Positions 17,435 to 26,073 of a stretch of DNA of 64,000 bases are shown in pieces (position 1 is the first letter of the stretch; each line of letters begins with the position of its first letter). Under the pieces are notes generated by a model. It did not search any database, was not told the origin of the DNA, and worked only from the letters and a program-made list of their open reading frames with translations. The DNA lies in assembly GCF_964036645.1 (NCBI RefSeq), contig NZ_OZ038525.1:124001-188000 (forward strand), given 5' to 3'. Position numbers and translations under genes: made by a program. The stretch is from Tenacibaculum sp. 190524A02b. Its GTDB lineage: Bacteria > Bacteroidota > Bacteroidia > Flavobacteriales > Flavobacteriaceae.

Positions 17435-19534
17435 TTATGATAACTTTTTGTCAGATAACCCTAAACCTTTAGCTAGGTTAAAAAGATTACTGAATAAGTT
17501 TTCATCATCTGTATTAGTAGCTTTTCCTTTTAAGTCCATTAAAAGATTAGCAACGGTTAAGTTTTTGATGTCTTCAGTAGAGATTCCGTACTTAGTAGCA
17601 AAACCTTTTACTTTATCAAGTAAATTCCCTTTTACATCATCGCTTCCTAAAATAGCATCTTTTACATCTTGAATATTGTCACTATGTTGAACTAATCTGT
17701 CAAATCCTTTCGCTTTAGTAATTTGTCCAATAATCTGATCAAAGAACATGGTTTCACCACCTACAATATCAATGTTAGCCGCTTTTAAAGCATCACCAAT
17801 AACCTGCGCTTGTGCATCTGCAATGTCTTTTTGAACGTTGATGTGTGCTAAATCTACTTTTAATTCTTTCTCTAAACGTAACTTGAATTCTTCGTGCTCT
17901 TTACCAACACCGTCAAGTTTCTTCATAGCTTCAGCTTTTTCTTCAATACCAGCAGCTTCTGCTAATGCAATCTCTTTATCACCTGTTGCTTTAGCTAAGG
18001 CTTTTTCTTTAATAACTTCTGCTTCAGCAATACCTTCTTCTTTTAAAGCTTGTGCTTTAGCTAAAGTTCCAGCAGCTTCCGCTTTTGCTTTTTTCTCTAT
18101 AATAGTAGCTTCTACCAATCCTTGGCGTTCATGTGCATCAGCTTTAGCGTGCATTACTTGTGCTTCAGACATCCCAATAGTAGCTTCTTCTTTAGCTTGT
18201 GCTTCTGCTAATGTTTTTCTAGCTTCAGCTTCTTTTTCACTAGCTTCTTTTTGAGCTTGTGCCTCAATATTAATTTCTTCTGCTTTTTGTTTTGCGGCTT
18301 CTTTTTGAGCTTCAGCTTCTTTAATAGTTTTAATTAAAGCTTCTTCTGCATTTGCTTCTGCAATGGTAATTTTAACTTGTTTTTCACGATCCGCAGTTTT
18401 AAAAGCTTCAATATCTTTCATGTTTTCTTGCTCTTCAACTACGCCTTTTTCTAGCATAACACGATCACGAATTACATCTTGAATGTTTTTCTTTTCAACT
18501 TCTACTACTTTTTCCTTTTCTATTTGTGCCAATGTAACAATACGTTCTCTTTCAGTAGCTTCTAGCATTCTGTCTTTTTCAACACGTTCAGCCTCTACAG
18601 CTTCTGTACGAATTTTGTTTTTCTCAGCAACAATAACTTGACGTTGTTTGTTTTCTTCCGCAACTTGTACTTTTTCTTCCGTAGCAATTCTAGCACTTTC
18701 AGATTTTAATCGCTCTTCTTCAGCAACTTTTAATGTTTCCGCTTCTTCACGTGCTTTAATGTTGGCTATTTCACGTTTTTGCTGTTCTTCTTTTTCAGCT
18801 AATTGTTTGTCTAATTCTAAAATAGCTTCACGAGCTTCTACATCTTGCTTACGGATAACTTTTTCCTCATCACGCTTTATTAAGTTAGCCTTGATATTTT
18901 GAGCAGCAGTTAGCTCAGTAATTTTCTTAATACCTTCTGAATCTAAAATATTATCAGCTTTTAAATAAGAAACTGGTGTTTGTTCTAAGTAGTCAATAGC
19001 ACAGTCATCTAGTACATATCCGTTAAGATCAACAAGAATAATATCTTTTATTTCATCACGGAACTTTCTTCTTGCTTCATATAATTCTGTGAAATTAAAT
19101 TTTTTTCCAACAGTTTTTAAAGCTTCAGAAAATTTAGCTTCAAATAAATCTTTTAAAGTGTCAATGTGAGAAGCTCTTTCACAGCCAATAGTTTCAGCTA
19201 CTTTTTTAATGTCTTTAACATCTTCATTTATACGAATAAAAAAAGCTACTTTAATATCAGCTCTAAGATTATCTTTACAAACTAGTCCATCAGATCCCAG
19301 TCGTTCAATTTCAATTTTTTTAACAGAAATATCCATTGTTTCAACGCGATGGAAAACAGGAACAACGTAAAGGCCTTTGTCAGTAGCAATTTTTGCTCCC
19401 TTAAAACCAGTACGAACTAGAGCTTTTCCTTGAGGTACTTTTTTGTAAAACATTGCAACAAGTGCAAAATAAAGAATGATAAGGAAAAGGATTAAACCTA
19501 AGCCGATTCCTGCAATTTGAAATATTAAATCCAT
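17435..19534 (-). CDS. flotillin-like SPFH/Band 7 protein (YqiK-like)
   Basis: 699 residues. One N-terminal membrane helix (about 6-30, IAGIGLGLILFLIILYFALV), an SPFH/Band-7 domain (about 35-210), then a very long Ala/Glu/Lys-rich coiled coil (about 220-540) with repeated AEA and KAEA units, and a globular C-terminal end (about 560-699). Flotillins organise membrane microdomains and bind NfeD-like partners; the NfeD/YqiJ-like gene is directly upstream, 20 bases away. It has the usual length of bacterial YqiK proteins. It is probably in one transcript with the YbjN-like, PspA and NfeD-like genes, ending at the terminator at 17393. Confidence 0.88.
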   Translation of the reverse strand: MDLIFQIAGIGLGLILFLIILYFALVAMFYKKVPQGKALVRTGFKGAKIATDKGLYVVPVFHRVETMDISVKKIEIERLGSDGLVCKDNLRADIKVAFFIRINEDVKDIKKVAETIGCERASHIDTLKDLFEAKFSEALKTVGKKFNFTELYEARRKFRDEIKDIILVDLNGYVLDDCAIDYLEQTPVSYLKADNILDSEGIKKITELTAAQNIKANLIKRDEEKVIRKQDVEAREAILELDKQLAEKEEQQKREIANIKAREEAETLKVAEEERLKSESARIATEEKVQVAEENKQRQVIVAEKNKIRTEAVEAERVEKDRMLEATERERIVTLAQIEKEKVVEVEKKNIQDVIRDRVMLEKGVVEEQENMKDIEAFKTADREKQVKITIAEANAEEALIKTIKEAEAQKEAAKQKAEEINIEAQAQKEASEKEAEARKTLAEAQAKEEATIGMSEAQVMHAKADAHERQGLVEATIIEKKAKAEAAGTLAKAQALKEEGIAEAEVIKEKALAKATGDKEIALAEAAGIEEKAEAMKKLDGVGKEHEEFKLRLEKELKVDLAHINVQKDIADAQAQVIGDALKAANIDIVGGETMFFDQIIGQITKAKGFDRLVQHSDNIQDVKDAILGSDDVKGNLLDKVKGFATKYGISTEDIKNLTVANLLMDLKGKATNTDDENLFSNLFNLAKGLGLSDKKLS

Positions 19535-19554
19535 AGTAATTATATAATTAATTT

Positions 19555-20277
19555 TTAGTTGATATATTTTTGAACTAAGTAGAAAGTTTTGTCGCTACTT
19601 TCTTTAATGACTAGTATTGTTTCTTGATAATTTATGGTTTCACCATTTAGAGATTTTATATTAATAGTAAGATGCTTATTTTGAGCTATAACTTCCGCTG
19701 TTCCCATTTTGTTCTTTGATATATTCGATAAAGAAACACCTGTTCGTCCTACTAAGTCTATTGGACGGTCTCCATCTTGATTAAAGTTCTTAAAAAAACT
19801 TTTAAAAGGAGATGTAAAAATCTTAGTTATAAATAATGAAGGCAAAATACCTGCAAGCATTAATACAAAACCAAAACTGTTTTCATAGCTATGAGTTAAA
19901 GTTGTACTAATAGTGGTACAAATCCACCAAATGAATATCCAAGAGGTAAACGTAAACATGAAAGGTAGCCCAACAAAGTTGAAGTATATCAATATTATTT
20001 GCCACCATTTTAAAGGTTTTCTTCTTTTACCTACTACATCTTCTTTATTTACTTCGGTATTTGCTACATCATGGAAATCAATATTTCCTCCTTCAATTCC
20101 AGTGTCAACATCTATATCAGCATCTATGTCTACATCTACATCAATATCCACATCAACATCTAAGTCAAAATCGATACCTGAAAACATAGTGATTAACCAA
20201 TAGATAATTAATATAATTACTAAAATAGTAAGTGTAATGTTAACACTAGAAAATAATATGTCAGTTAGTGAATTCAA
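19555..20277 (-). CDS. NfeD/YqiJ-like membrane protein with OB-fold C-terminus
   Basis: 240 residues. An N-terminal membrane helix (about 13-32) is followed by a run of alternating Asp and small hydrophobic residues (about 37-58: Asp-x repeated about eleven times), then two or three membrane helices (about 97-160) and a small beta domain (about 180-235, PIDLVGRTGVSLSNI ... GTAEVIAQN) of the OB type found in NfeD/YqiJ proteins, the partners of flotillins. The alternating Asp run comes from a near-repeat of GATGTA/GATATA codons and may bind cations. The gene is 14 bases downstream of pspA and 20 upstream of the flotillin gene. Confidence 0.8.
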   Translation of the reverse strand: MNSLTDILFSSVNITLTILVIILIIYWLITMFSGIDFDLDVDVDIDVDVDIDADIDVDTGIEGGNIDFHDVANTEVNKEDVVGKRRKPLKWWQIILIYFNFVGLPFMFTFTSWIFIWWICTTISTTLTHSYENSFGFVLMLAGILPSLFITKIFTSPFKSFFKNFNQDGDRPIDLVGRTGVSLSNISKNKMGTAEVIAQNKHLTINIKSLNGETINYQETILVIKESSDKTFYLVQKYIN

Positions 20278-20291
20278 TTATAGTTAAGTTT

Positions 20292-20996
20292 TTATCCGTT
20301 TAATCCTAATTGGTCTTTAAGTTTTGCTAAATCATCTTCAGCATTACTTTCTTTAGCGTCAATAGCTTTGTCTAATTCATCGTCTATACTTTTAGATTCG
20401 TTAGCAATATCACCATAAGCCTCCGCTAAAGCTTCTTCTTGTTGCACTTTTTCTTTCATTCTTTCTAACATAGAAACTGTACTAGAGTTATCTATTTCAG
20501 CCATCTGCTTATTTAAGTTTTTAGTAGCGTTACTTACTTTAACTCTAGCTTTTAAAGTTCTTAGCTCATTTTCCCACTTACTAATGTTCGATTTAATTTC
20601 CGAAACATTTTTCTCTAGTTGAGCTACAGATTTGTTAAACTTATCAGCTTCTTCCGTAGCTCTAGCAATGTGCTTAGTAGACTCTTCTTTTTTAATCAAA
20701 GCCTGCTTCGCTAATCGGTCTGCTTCAGAAGTATCTAAGTCTCCATTTTGCGCTTTTTTCAAAATAAGCATGGCTTTATTTTGGTAATCTTCTGCTTTAG
20801 AAGTGTATTCTTCTTTTTCATTATTAGCTCTAATAGCCATTGCTTTTACTTGTGCTAAAGCTTCTAAACTTTTATCTAAGTCTTGTTTTAAGTCTCTAAT
20901 CCCTTGTTCTGTCATTTTAATGGGATCTTCCATTTTGTCTATAGCAGAATTAGCTTCCGCTTTACCTATTTTAAATAATCGTCTAAAAATGTTCAT
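20292..20996 (-). CDS. PspA/IM30 family protein
   Basis: 234 residues from the ATG at 20996, chosen because MNIFRRLFKIGKAEANSAID is the classic PspA start with its amphipathic helix; a longer frame begins upstream and overlaps the previous gene. Almost all of the rest is coiled coil with the PspA pattern (KMEDPIKMTEQGIRDLKQDL, KALIKKEESTKHI and so on), ending LAKLKDQLGLNG. PspA/Vipp1 proteins belong to the ESCRT-III superfamily and form helical or ring polymers on stressed membranes. It follows the YbjN-like gene by 10 bases and corresponds to YjfJ of the enterobacterial yjf cluster. Confidence 0.9.
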   Translation of the reverse strand: MNIFRRLFKIGKAEANSAIDKMEDPIKMTEQGIRDLKQDLDKSLEALAQVKAMAIRANNEKEEYTSKAEDYQNKAMLILKKAQNGDLDTSEADRLAKQALIKKEESTKHIARATEEADKFNKSVAQLEKNVSEIKSNISKWENELRTLKARVKVSNATKNLNKQMAEIDNSSTVSMLERMKEKVQQEEALAEAYGDIANESKSIDDELDKAIDAKESNAEDDLAKLKDQLGLNG

Positions 20997-21006
20997 GATA
21001 ATTTTT

Positions 21007-21408
21007 TTAATATTTTGAATATGTAATAATTTGCTCTGAATATTCACTTAATAGTAAACTAAGCGAATTTAAACTGCCTTCTAGCTCATTTAGGTCTAGA
21101 TTTTCTAATTGTAAAGTATCCCTAAAGATTACTCTTTCGCCACTATCATCTAAAACAAAAGCACCGTGAATAATGTCTCTATTCTTTTTAAGAAGACTTT
21201 TGTAAATCTCCTCATTAGGTTGGTTTACTTTAAAAATAAATTGTTCAATAATTACTATAGGGTAGGCCACTCCTATAATTAAGTTTTTAATACCAAAACT
21301 TTCTTTTTCAATAACAAAAATTCCGTCTGCTTCGTTTTCTTTTAAGATGTTGAAATTAAGTTCTTGTAAAAAGTTTCTAGTTTTTGAAAAATGATTGGTC
21401 ATTAGCAA
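21007..21408 (-). CDS. YbjN/DUF2170-like protein, first gene of the PspA block
   Basis: 133 residues, no signal peptide. It alternates helices and strands (FGIKNLIIGVAYPIVIIEQF, then GAFVLDDSGERVIFRDTLQL, then a C-terminal helix NELEGSLNSLSLLLSEYSEQ) like the secretion-chaperone/YbjN fold. Its length and position directly before pspA match YjfI (DUF2170). The start is MLMTNHF at 21408; MTNHF, two codons on, is equally possible. It faces the XRE regulator gene across a 233-bp intergenic region. Confidence 0.7.
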   Translation of the reverse strand: MLMTNHFSKTRNFLQELNFNILKENEADGIFVIEKESFGIKNLIIGVAYPIVIIEQFIFKVNQPNEEIYKSLLKKNRDIIHGAFVLDDSGERVIFRDTLQLENLDLNELEGSLNSLSLLLSEYSEQIITYSKY

Positions 21409-21641
21409 TTGTGTTAGTTATTTATAATAGTTTTTTATAGCTGTGCAATATTACAAAAAAGTTCTGATAATCATACTTGTAATGTAAAGAGTTGTTAGTA
21501 TCATATTGTTTTTTTAAGGTTAAAATTTTCTGTTTTCTTGAGAATTATCTAAAATAATTAGCAAAACTCAAATCTATTAGCTAATATTGTTGGCGTAAAG
21601 ATACGCGAATTTTTAATATTTGCAAATAAAATTAGCATAAA
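21409..21641. promoter_or_regulatory. divergent promoter region of the PspA block and XRE regulator
   Basis: A 233-bp AT-rich gap between divergent genes. A near-consensus promoter for the regulator is AATATTTGC at about 21615-21623 with TTG at 21587-21589 or 21590-21592 upstream. TTAGC words recur at 21558, 21577 and 21632 (AATTAGCAAAAC, ATTAGCTAATA, AATTAGCATA), and ATTAGCTAAT is a 10-bp palindrome; these are candidate operators for the HTH protein encoded at 21642. Confidence 0.45.
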
Positions 21642-22397
21642 ATGTCTTTTTTTGGAAAAAATATAAAAAAAATTAGAGGAGTAAAAGGGTTAAGTCAACA
21701 AGCATTTGCTGAGGTTTTTGACTTAAAACGTGCAACTTTAGGGGCTTATGAAGAAGGTAGGAGTGAACCTAAAATAGATACAATTATTAAAATTGCTAAT
21801 TATTTTAGCATTCCTATAGACGAGTTGCTAACTTCTGAACTTACAGTTAACAAATTGTTACAATTTAAAGACGATTTAACCTTAAATGCGGAAAAAGTAG
21901 AAAAAGAACTGTTAGCAAGTATTCCTTTAATAACGGACAAAAATGTCAATGAATATATTAGCTACTTTAATAAAGAGAATTTTATTAAAGATATGCCTAG
22001 TGTGCAGTTGCCTTTAAATACTGATAAAAATTTTAGAGGGTATACGGTAACGAATTTAGAAATGACAAATCATGATAAAGGTTTGTATCCTAAAGATATT
22101 GTAATAGGAGAGCAGGTGCCTTTAGAAATAATCCCTAAATTAAATAATGGAGACTTGGCATTGGTGTTAGTGGAAGATCAGCTTATTTTAAGAAGATTGT
22201 ATGTAACTAAAAAAGATATTGTATTACGGGCAGATCATAAAAATATTGAAGATAAATGTTATAAGCTATCTGATGTAAAAGAACTATGGAGAATTCGTTA
22301 TGTATTTTTTAAACGTTTACCTGAATTTGGGGATCCAATAGAAGAAAAGTTATTGTTGTTAGAGAGAGAATTTGCAAAGTTAAAAGGTAAAATGTAG
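21642..22397 (+). CDS. XRE-family regulator with LexA/S24-like C-terminal domain
   Basis: 251 residues. The N-terminal helix-turn-helix spans about 5-65 (IRGVKGLSQQAFAEVFDLKR, LGAYEEGRSEPKIDTIIKIA). The C-terminal half (about 120-215) has the beta pattern of S24/LexA-type repressors (GDLALVLVEDQLILRRLYVT, VLRADHKN), but I find no serine at the usual nucleophile place (the segment reads KGLYPKDIVIG), so it may sense a ligand rather than self-cleave. It is divergent from the PspA block and is the best candidate for its regulator, though that link is inferred from position only. Confidence 0.78.
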   Translation: MSFFGKNIKKIRGVKGLSQQAFAEVFDLKRATLGAYEEGRSEPKIDTIIKIANYFSIPIDELLTSELTVNKLLQFKDDLTLNAEKVEKELLASIPLITDKNVNEYISYFNKENFIKDMPSVQLPLNTDKNFRGYTVTNLEMTNHDKGLYPKDIVIGEQVPLEIIPKLNNGDLALVLVEDQLILRRLYVTKKDIVLRADHKNIEDKCYKLSDVKELWRIRYVFFKRLPEFGDPIEEKLLLLEREFAKLKGKM

Positions 22398-22434
22398 GAA
22401 CTTTTGTAAATTAGCAACCCTAAATATTAGATAC

Positions 22435-23739
22435 ATGAATATACCTCAAACCAGTTTTCCACGAGTTGTTATTGTGGGTGGAGGTTTTGCAGGATTAGCA
22501 GTTGCCAGAGGATTAGAAAATCAAGAACTTCAAGTTGTTTTAATAGATAAACATAATTATCATACGTTTCAGCCGCTTTTGTATCAGGTTGCCACGGGAG
22601 GTTTGGAACCTGATAGTATTGCTTTTCCATTAAGAAAACGATTTAATGATATTGAAAACTTTTATTTTCGTTTAGCTGAAGTACATGCTGTTAATACTGA
22701 AAAGAATGAGATAGAAACTTCAATTGGTTGTTTAGATTATGATACATTAATAATTGCAACGGGTTCAACAACTAATTTTTTTGGAAATACTAATATAGAA
22801 AAATATGCTATGGAGATGAAGTCTGTACCACAGGCTTTAAATATCCGTAGTTTGGTACTGGAAAATTTTGAAGAAGCTTTGTTAGAAACAAACCTAGAAA
22901 AACGTTTGGCTTTAATGAACTTTGTAATTGTTGGTGGAGGTCCTACAGGAGTAGAGTTAGCTGGAGCTTTGGCAGAAATGAAAAAAGGTATTTTGCCTAA
23001 AGATTACCCTGATTTAGATATTCGCCAAATGAAAATAAACCTAATACAAAGCTCAGGAAATATTTTAAAAGGGATGAGTGATGGGGCTTCTAAAAAGGCT
23101 GAAGATTTTCTTGTAAAACTAGGTGTAGATGTATGGAAAAATTTACGAGTTTTAGATTATGATGGAGAAACAGTTACTACTAATGGAGAAGATCATTTTA
23201 AAGCGCAAACGGTAATTTGGGCTGCAGGTGTAAAAGGAGATACAATAAATGGGTTAACAACTGAATGTGTTGTAGAACGAGCTAATAGAATTAAGGTAGA
23301 TAGATATAGTAAGGTTTTAGGGTATGAAAATGTATATGCAGTAGGAGATGTAGCTTGTATGAAAACAGAAACTTATGAGTATGGGCATCCTATGATGGCA
23401 CAACCAGCTATTCAACAAGGAAAATTATTAGCAAAAAATATTTTGGCAGTATACAAAGGAAAACAGCAGGTTTCTTTTGAGTATAATAACAAAGGTTCTA
23501 TGGCAACCATTGGTCGTAATAAGGCAGTGGTAGATTTACCAAAGTGGAAGTTTCAAGGAGTCTTTGCGTGGTTTGTATGGATGTTTGTGCATCTATTCTC
23601 ATTAATAGGTTTTAGAAATAAAGTTATTGTTTTTATGAATTGGGTGTATAACTATATTCGTTTTGATAGAGAAACACGTTTAATTATAAGACCTTATAAG
23701 AATAAAAATAAGTATTCATTTAAAGAAGAGCATGTCTAA
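22435..23739 (+). CDS. ndh: type II NADH:quinone oxidoreductase (NDH-2)
   Basis: 434 residues. The FAD-binding GxGxxG is in VVIVGGGFAGLAVARGLE (about 10-27), the NADH-binding GxGxxG in FVIVGGGPTGVELAGALAEM (about 163-182), and the second FAD contact in VYAVGDVACM (about 301-310) followed by AQPAIQQGK, which faces the quinone site. The C-terminus has a hydrophobic amphipathic segment (WFVWMFVHLFSLIGF) for membrane association. It passes electrons from NADH to menaquinone without pumping protons. The next gene overlaps its end by 8 bases, so a short operon with 23732 and 24043 is likely. Confidence 0.9.
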   Translation: MNIPQTSFPRVVIVGGGFAGLAVARGLENQELQVVLIDKHNYHTFQPLLYQVATGGLEPDSIAFPLRKRFNDIENFYFRLAEVHAVNTEKNEIETSIGCLDYDTLIIATGSTTNFFGNTNIEKYAMEMKSVPQALNIRSLVLENFEEALLETNLEKRLALMNFVIVGGGPTGVELAGALAEMKKGILPKDYPDLDIRQMKINLIQSSGNILKGMSDGASKKAEDFLVKLGVDVWKNLRVLDYDGETVTTNGEDHFKAQTVIWAAGVKGDTINGLTTECVVERANRIKVDRYSKVLGYENVYAVGDVACMKTETYEYGHPMMAQPAIQQGKLLAKNILAVYKGKQQVSFEYNNKGSMATIGRNKAVVDLPKWKFQGVFAWFVWMFVHLFSLIGFRNKVIVFMNWVYNYIRFDRETRLIIRPYKNKNKYSFKEEHV

Positions 23740-24043
23740 AACAAGTGCTAATATTAAGTGCAAAGATTGTGGGGTATTTACCGAAAATGCAGATTACTGT
23801 AAAAATTGTGGTGCATTAATATCATATAAAAAACAACAAGAACTACGTGAAGAGGCTTTTAAGCAAGCACAGATTGAAGAGGTGAAAAGAGAGCTTGAAA
23901 ATCCAAACTTATCAAAACATTTAATGAATCACTCGTTTTTACCCTATAAGATTTTAGGATGGATATTGCATTCTGTTTTTTTAATAATTAGCGCTATTGG
24001 AGCTTTTTTGGCTTGGTTTATAGCTATGGTAGCAGCTGGGTAA
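23732..24043 (+). CDS. small zinc-ribbon membrane protein
   Basis: 103 residues. Two CxxC pairs at the N-terminus (IKCKDCGVFTENADYCKNCG) form a zinc ribbon. A charged helix follows, then one C-terminal membrane segment of about 28 residues (ILGWILHSVFLIISAIGAFL). The start overlaps ndh by 8 bases, and the stop TAA shares its last A with the next ATG (TAATG). The role is unknown. Translational coupling with ndh suggests a respiratory or membrane accessory role, but this is inference. Confidence 0.72.
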   Translation: MSKTSANIKCKDCGVFTENADYCKNCGALISYKKQQELREEAFKQAQIEEVKRELENPNLSKHLMNHSFLPYKILGWILHSVFLIISAIGAFLAWFIAMVAAG

Positions 24044-24417
24044 TGAATAAGCTACTGAATTATTACTTTTATATTTCATGTAGTACAGGGTTACTTGTTT
24101 ACTTAATGTCAAAAACTACCATTTATATGCCTAAAATTGTTCGTTTTTATGTGAATGATTTTTTGATAATTCCTATTGTTTTAACTATTTGCTTATTTGT
24201 TATAAGAGGTATAAAAGGAGAAAAGACTTATAAAATACCGATTGCTTTTATCTTATATGTATGTATAATGTATTCCATATTTTTTGAGTATTATCTACCT
24301 ACCTTTCACTCAAGGTACACAAGGGATTATGTTGATGTAACTTTATACTTCATAGGTGGAGTAGTATTTTACTTACTTCAAAAATATTCTGTAAAAAAGA
24401 CTAAAACTAGCACATGA
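24043..24417 (+). CDS. four-helix membrane protein, 'magnesium citrate secondary transporter'-like
   Basis: 124 residues from the ATG at 24043, which overlaps the previous stop (TAATG); an earlier in-frame start at 24013 would lie inside the zinc-ribbon gene. Four membrane helices are evident (about 6-24, 40-58, 65-83, 98-116) with little soluble sequence. Similar flavobacterial proteins carry the database name magnesium citrate secondary transporter without experimental support that I know of; a VanZ-like fold is another possibility. The end overlaps the AraC-type gene by 4 bases (ATGA). Confidence 0.6.
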   Translation: MNKLLNYYFYISCSTGLLVYLMSKTTIYMPKIVRFYVNDFLIIPIVLTICLFVIRGIKGEKTYKIPIAFILYVCIMYSIFFEYYLPTFHSRYTRDYVDVTLYFIGGVVFYLLQKYSVKKTKTST

Positions 24418-25328
24418 AAATATCTAACGACATTATAGGAAGAATAAACAAAGCCTTGTTATTTATTGATGAAAATTTGCAGACTAAGTTATTGTTAGAT
24501 AATGTTGCTAAAGAAGCCTGTTATTCGCCCTATCATTTTCATCGATTATTTACAGCAGTTGTTGGTGAAACATTTACTAACTATATTCAAAGAAAAAGAA
24601 TAGAAAGAGCTGCCATTTTTTTGCTTAAAAATAAGCCAGTAACTATTTCTGAAATAGCGGAAGTAGTAGGTTTTACAAATGTATCTTCTTTTTCAAGAAG
24701 TTTTAAAAAGTATTATGGTGTAAGTCCAAAAGAATTAAAAGAAAGCACGGAAGATAAATTTAGCAAGATTTGTATAACTGAAAGCAAGAAGGGACAAATT
24801 ACAATAACATTGGAGAAATACATTAGCAACATAGATAATCATTTAAACTTTATAACTATGAATGCAAGTGTGAAGATAGAAACCATAAATGCAATAGAAG
24901 TAGCTTATATAAGTCATATTGGGAATCCAGAAAAACTGGGAGATACTTTTGATAAGTTAATTAAATGGGCATATCCAAAAGGTTTAATGACAGATACTAC
25001 CAAAATGGCTACAATTTATCATGATAGCCCCAAAATAACCACCTTAGATAAAATGAGAATGAGCGCTTGTATAGTGTTAGAGAAAGCATTGAAAACTGAT
25101 GGAGAAGTTGGTTTACGTACTATTCCTGCAGTTAAATATGCAATTGCTAGTTATGAAATAACCATAGATAAGTTTGAGAAAGCTTGGGAAGCTGTATTTG
25201 TTTGGCTATCGCAAAAAGGGTTTAAGGTAAGAGTAGCGGAACCTTTTGAAATTTACCATAATGATTTCAATATGCATCCAGAGAAAAAATGCATTGTAGA
25301 TTTCTATGTTCCAGTAGAGAATAGTTAA
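24414..25328 (+). CDS. AraC-family regulator with GyrI-like effector domain
   Basis: 304 residues. The double helix-turn-helix of the AraC type is at the N-terminus (about 8-105: YSPYHFHRLFTAVVGETFTN, IAEVVGFTNVSSFSRSFKKY, YGVSPKELK). Residues about 150-300 form a GyrI/SOUL-like effector-binding domain (IEVAYISHIGNPEKLGDTFD, ending VDFYVPVE). This is the Rob/MarA-relative architecture that binds small hydrophobic ligands. It is coupled to the membrane protein gene upstream by a 4-base overlap. Confidence 0.85.
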   Translation: MKISNDIIGRINKALLFIDENLQTKLLLDNVAKEACYSPYHFHRLFTAVVGETFTNYIQRKRIERAAIFLLKNKPVTISEIAEVVGFTNVSSFSRSFKKYYGVSPKELKESTEDKFSKICITESKKGQITITLEKYISNIDNHLNFITMNASVKIETINAIEVAYISHIGNPEKLGDTFDKLIKWAYPKGLMTDTTKMATIYHDSPKITTLDKMRMSACIVLEKALKTDGEVGLRTIPAVKYAIASYEITIDKFEKAWEAVFVWLSQKGFKVRVAEPFEIYHNDFNMHPEKKCIVDFYVPVENS

Positions 25329-25475
25329 AAACCTTATTTAAAAAGGAGGTAAATCTTTGTAAATAAGGGTGATATTTAGTTTTTTGTTTTTTGATTAGAT
25401 AGTAAGTTTGATACGTTGAATAATAGAAGTATCTATTTTCAAAAATTAAAAACGAATCAAACTAATAAATATATC

Positions 25476-26033
25476 ATGGGGGAAACAAGAGAATCATATA
25501 TACTTTTAAAAAATGATGGAAAAAAAGTCTGGGTAGATTGTAGGTTAATAGGTGTAAGAGAAGAAGACAGAAACGTTGTTAAAAAGGAATTTATACGCCG
25601 TGAAGCCCAAGATAATCAAGGGCAAGAAAGGTTTAAGTGTCAAAAATATAAGCTAAAGCAACGGCAGAAAAGAAATTGCAAGCGGTTTGAATGTACTTCG
25701 TATCAAGCTCTTAAAAAAACATCTGTTTGGTATTATATAGGAGCTGTAGTAGCAGCGGCTGGATTTATTGTTTTTACAGGAGGAGCAGGAGCTTTTGCCT
25801 TAGGTTCATTAGGAATGACGGGAAAAACAATAGCAGCTTTGTTAACTGTTGGAGGAGGTATGATGTCGGCAGGAAGCGTAATAATTGGAGTACTAAAAGT
25901 AGATGGAGATTCTCATGATGATTATGAAAGAGGAGATTATATTTCTGGACCTACAGGTAAAGATCAGTGTGATGAATGGTATCAAGACGGTAAAGACTAC
26001 GAAGAAAAAGTAGGTGAACCATATGATTGTTAG
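25476..26033 (+). CDS. hypothetical protein with Gly/Ala-rich hydrophobic hairpin
   Basis: 185 residues from the ATG at 25476 (a TTG at 25416 would add 20). The N-terminal 85 residues are charged, basic and Cys-containing. Two close hydrophobic helices follow, full of Gly and Ala (YYIGAVVAAAGFIVFTGGAG, TIAALLTVGGGMMSAGSVII), then a short acidic tail ending EPYDC. No family recognised. Gly-rich hydrophobic hairpins occur in holins, small pore proteins and glycine-zipper proteins; I cannot choose among these. It is followed 40 bases later by another small membrane protein. Confidence 0.6.
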   Translation: MGETRESYILLKNDGKKVWVDCRLIGVREEDRNVVKKEFIRREAQDNQGQERFKCQKYKLKQRQKRNCKRFECTSYQALKKTSVWYYIGAVVAAAGFIVFTGGAGAFALGSLGMTGKTIAALLTVGGGMMSAGSVIIGVLKVDGDSHDDYERGDYISGPTGKDQCDEWYQDGKDYEEKVGEPYDC

Positions 26034-26073
26034 AGATGAAAGTATTAAATACTAAAAACCTAAAAGAGAACAG

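Noticed and set aside
17838-18254. 138-codon plus-strand frame opposite the flotillin coiled coil
   Set aside because: Ala/Ser-rich shadow of the Glu/Ala-rich coding strand; no independent motif.
17435-21408. Phage shock operon pspABC of the E. coli type
   Set aside because: PspA is present but PspB, PspC and PspF are absent; the neighbours match the yjf-type and flotillin sets instead.
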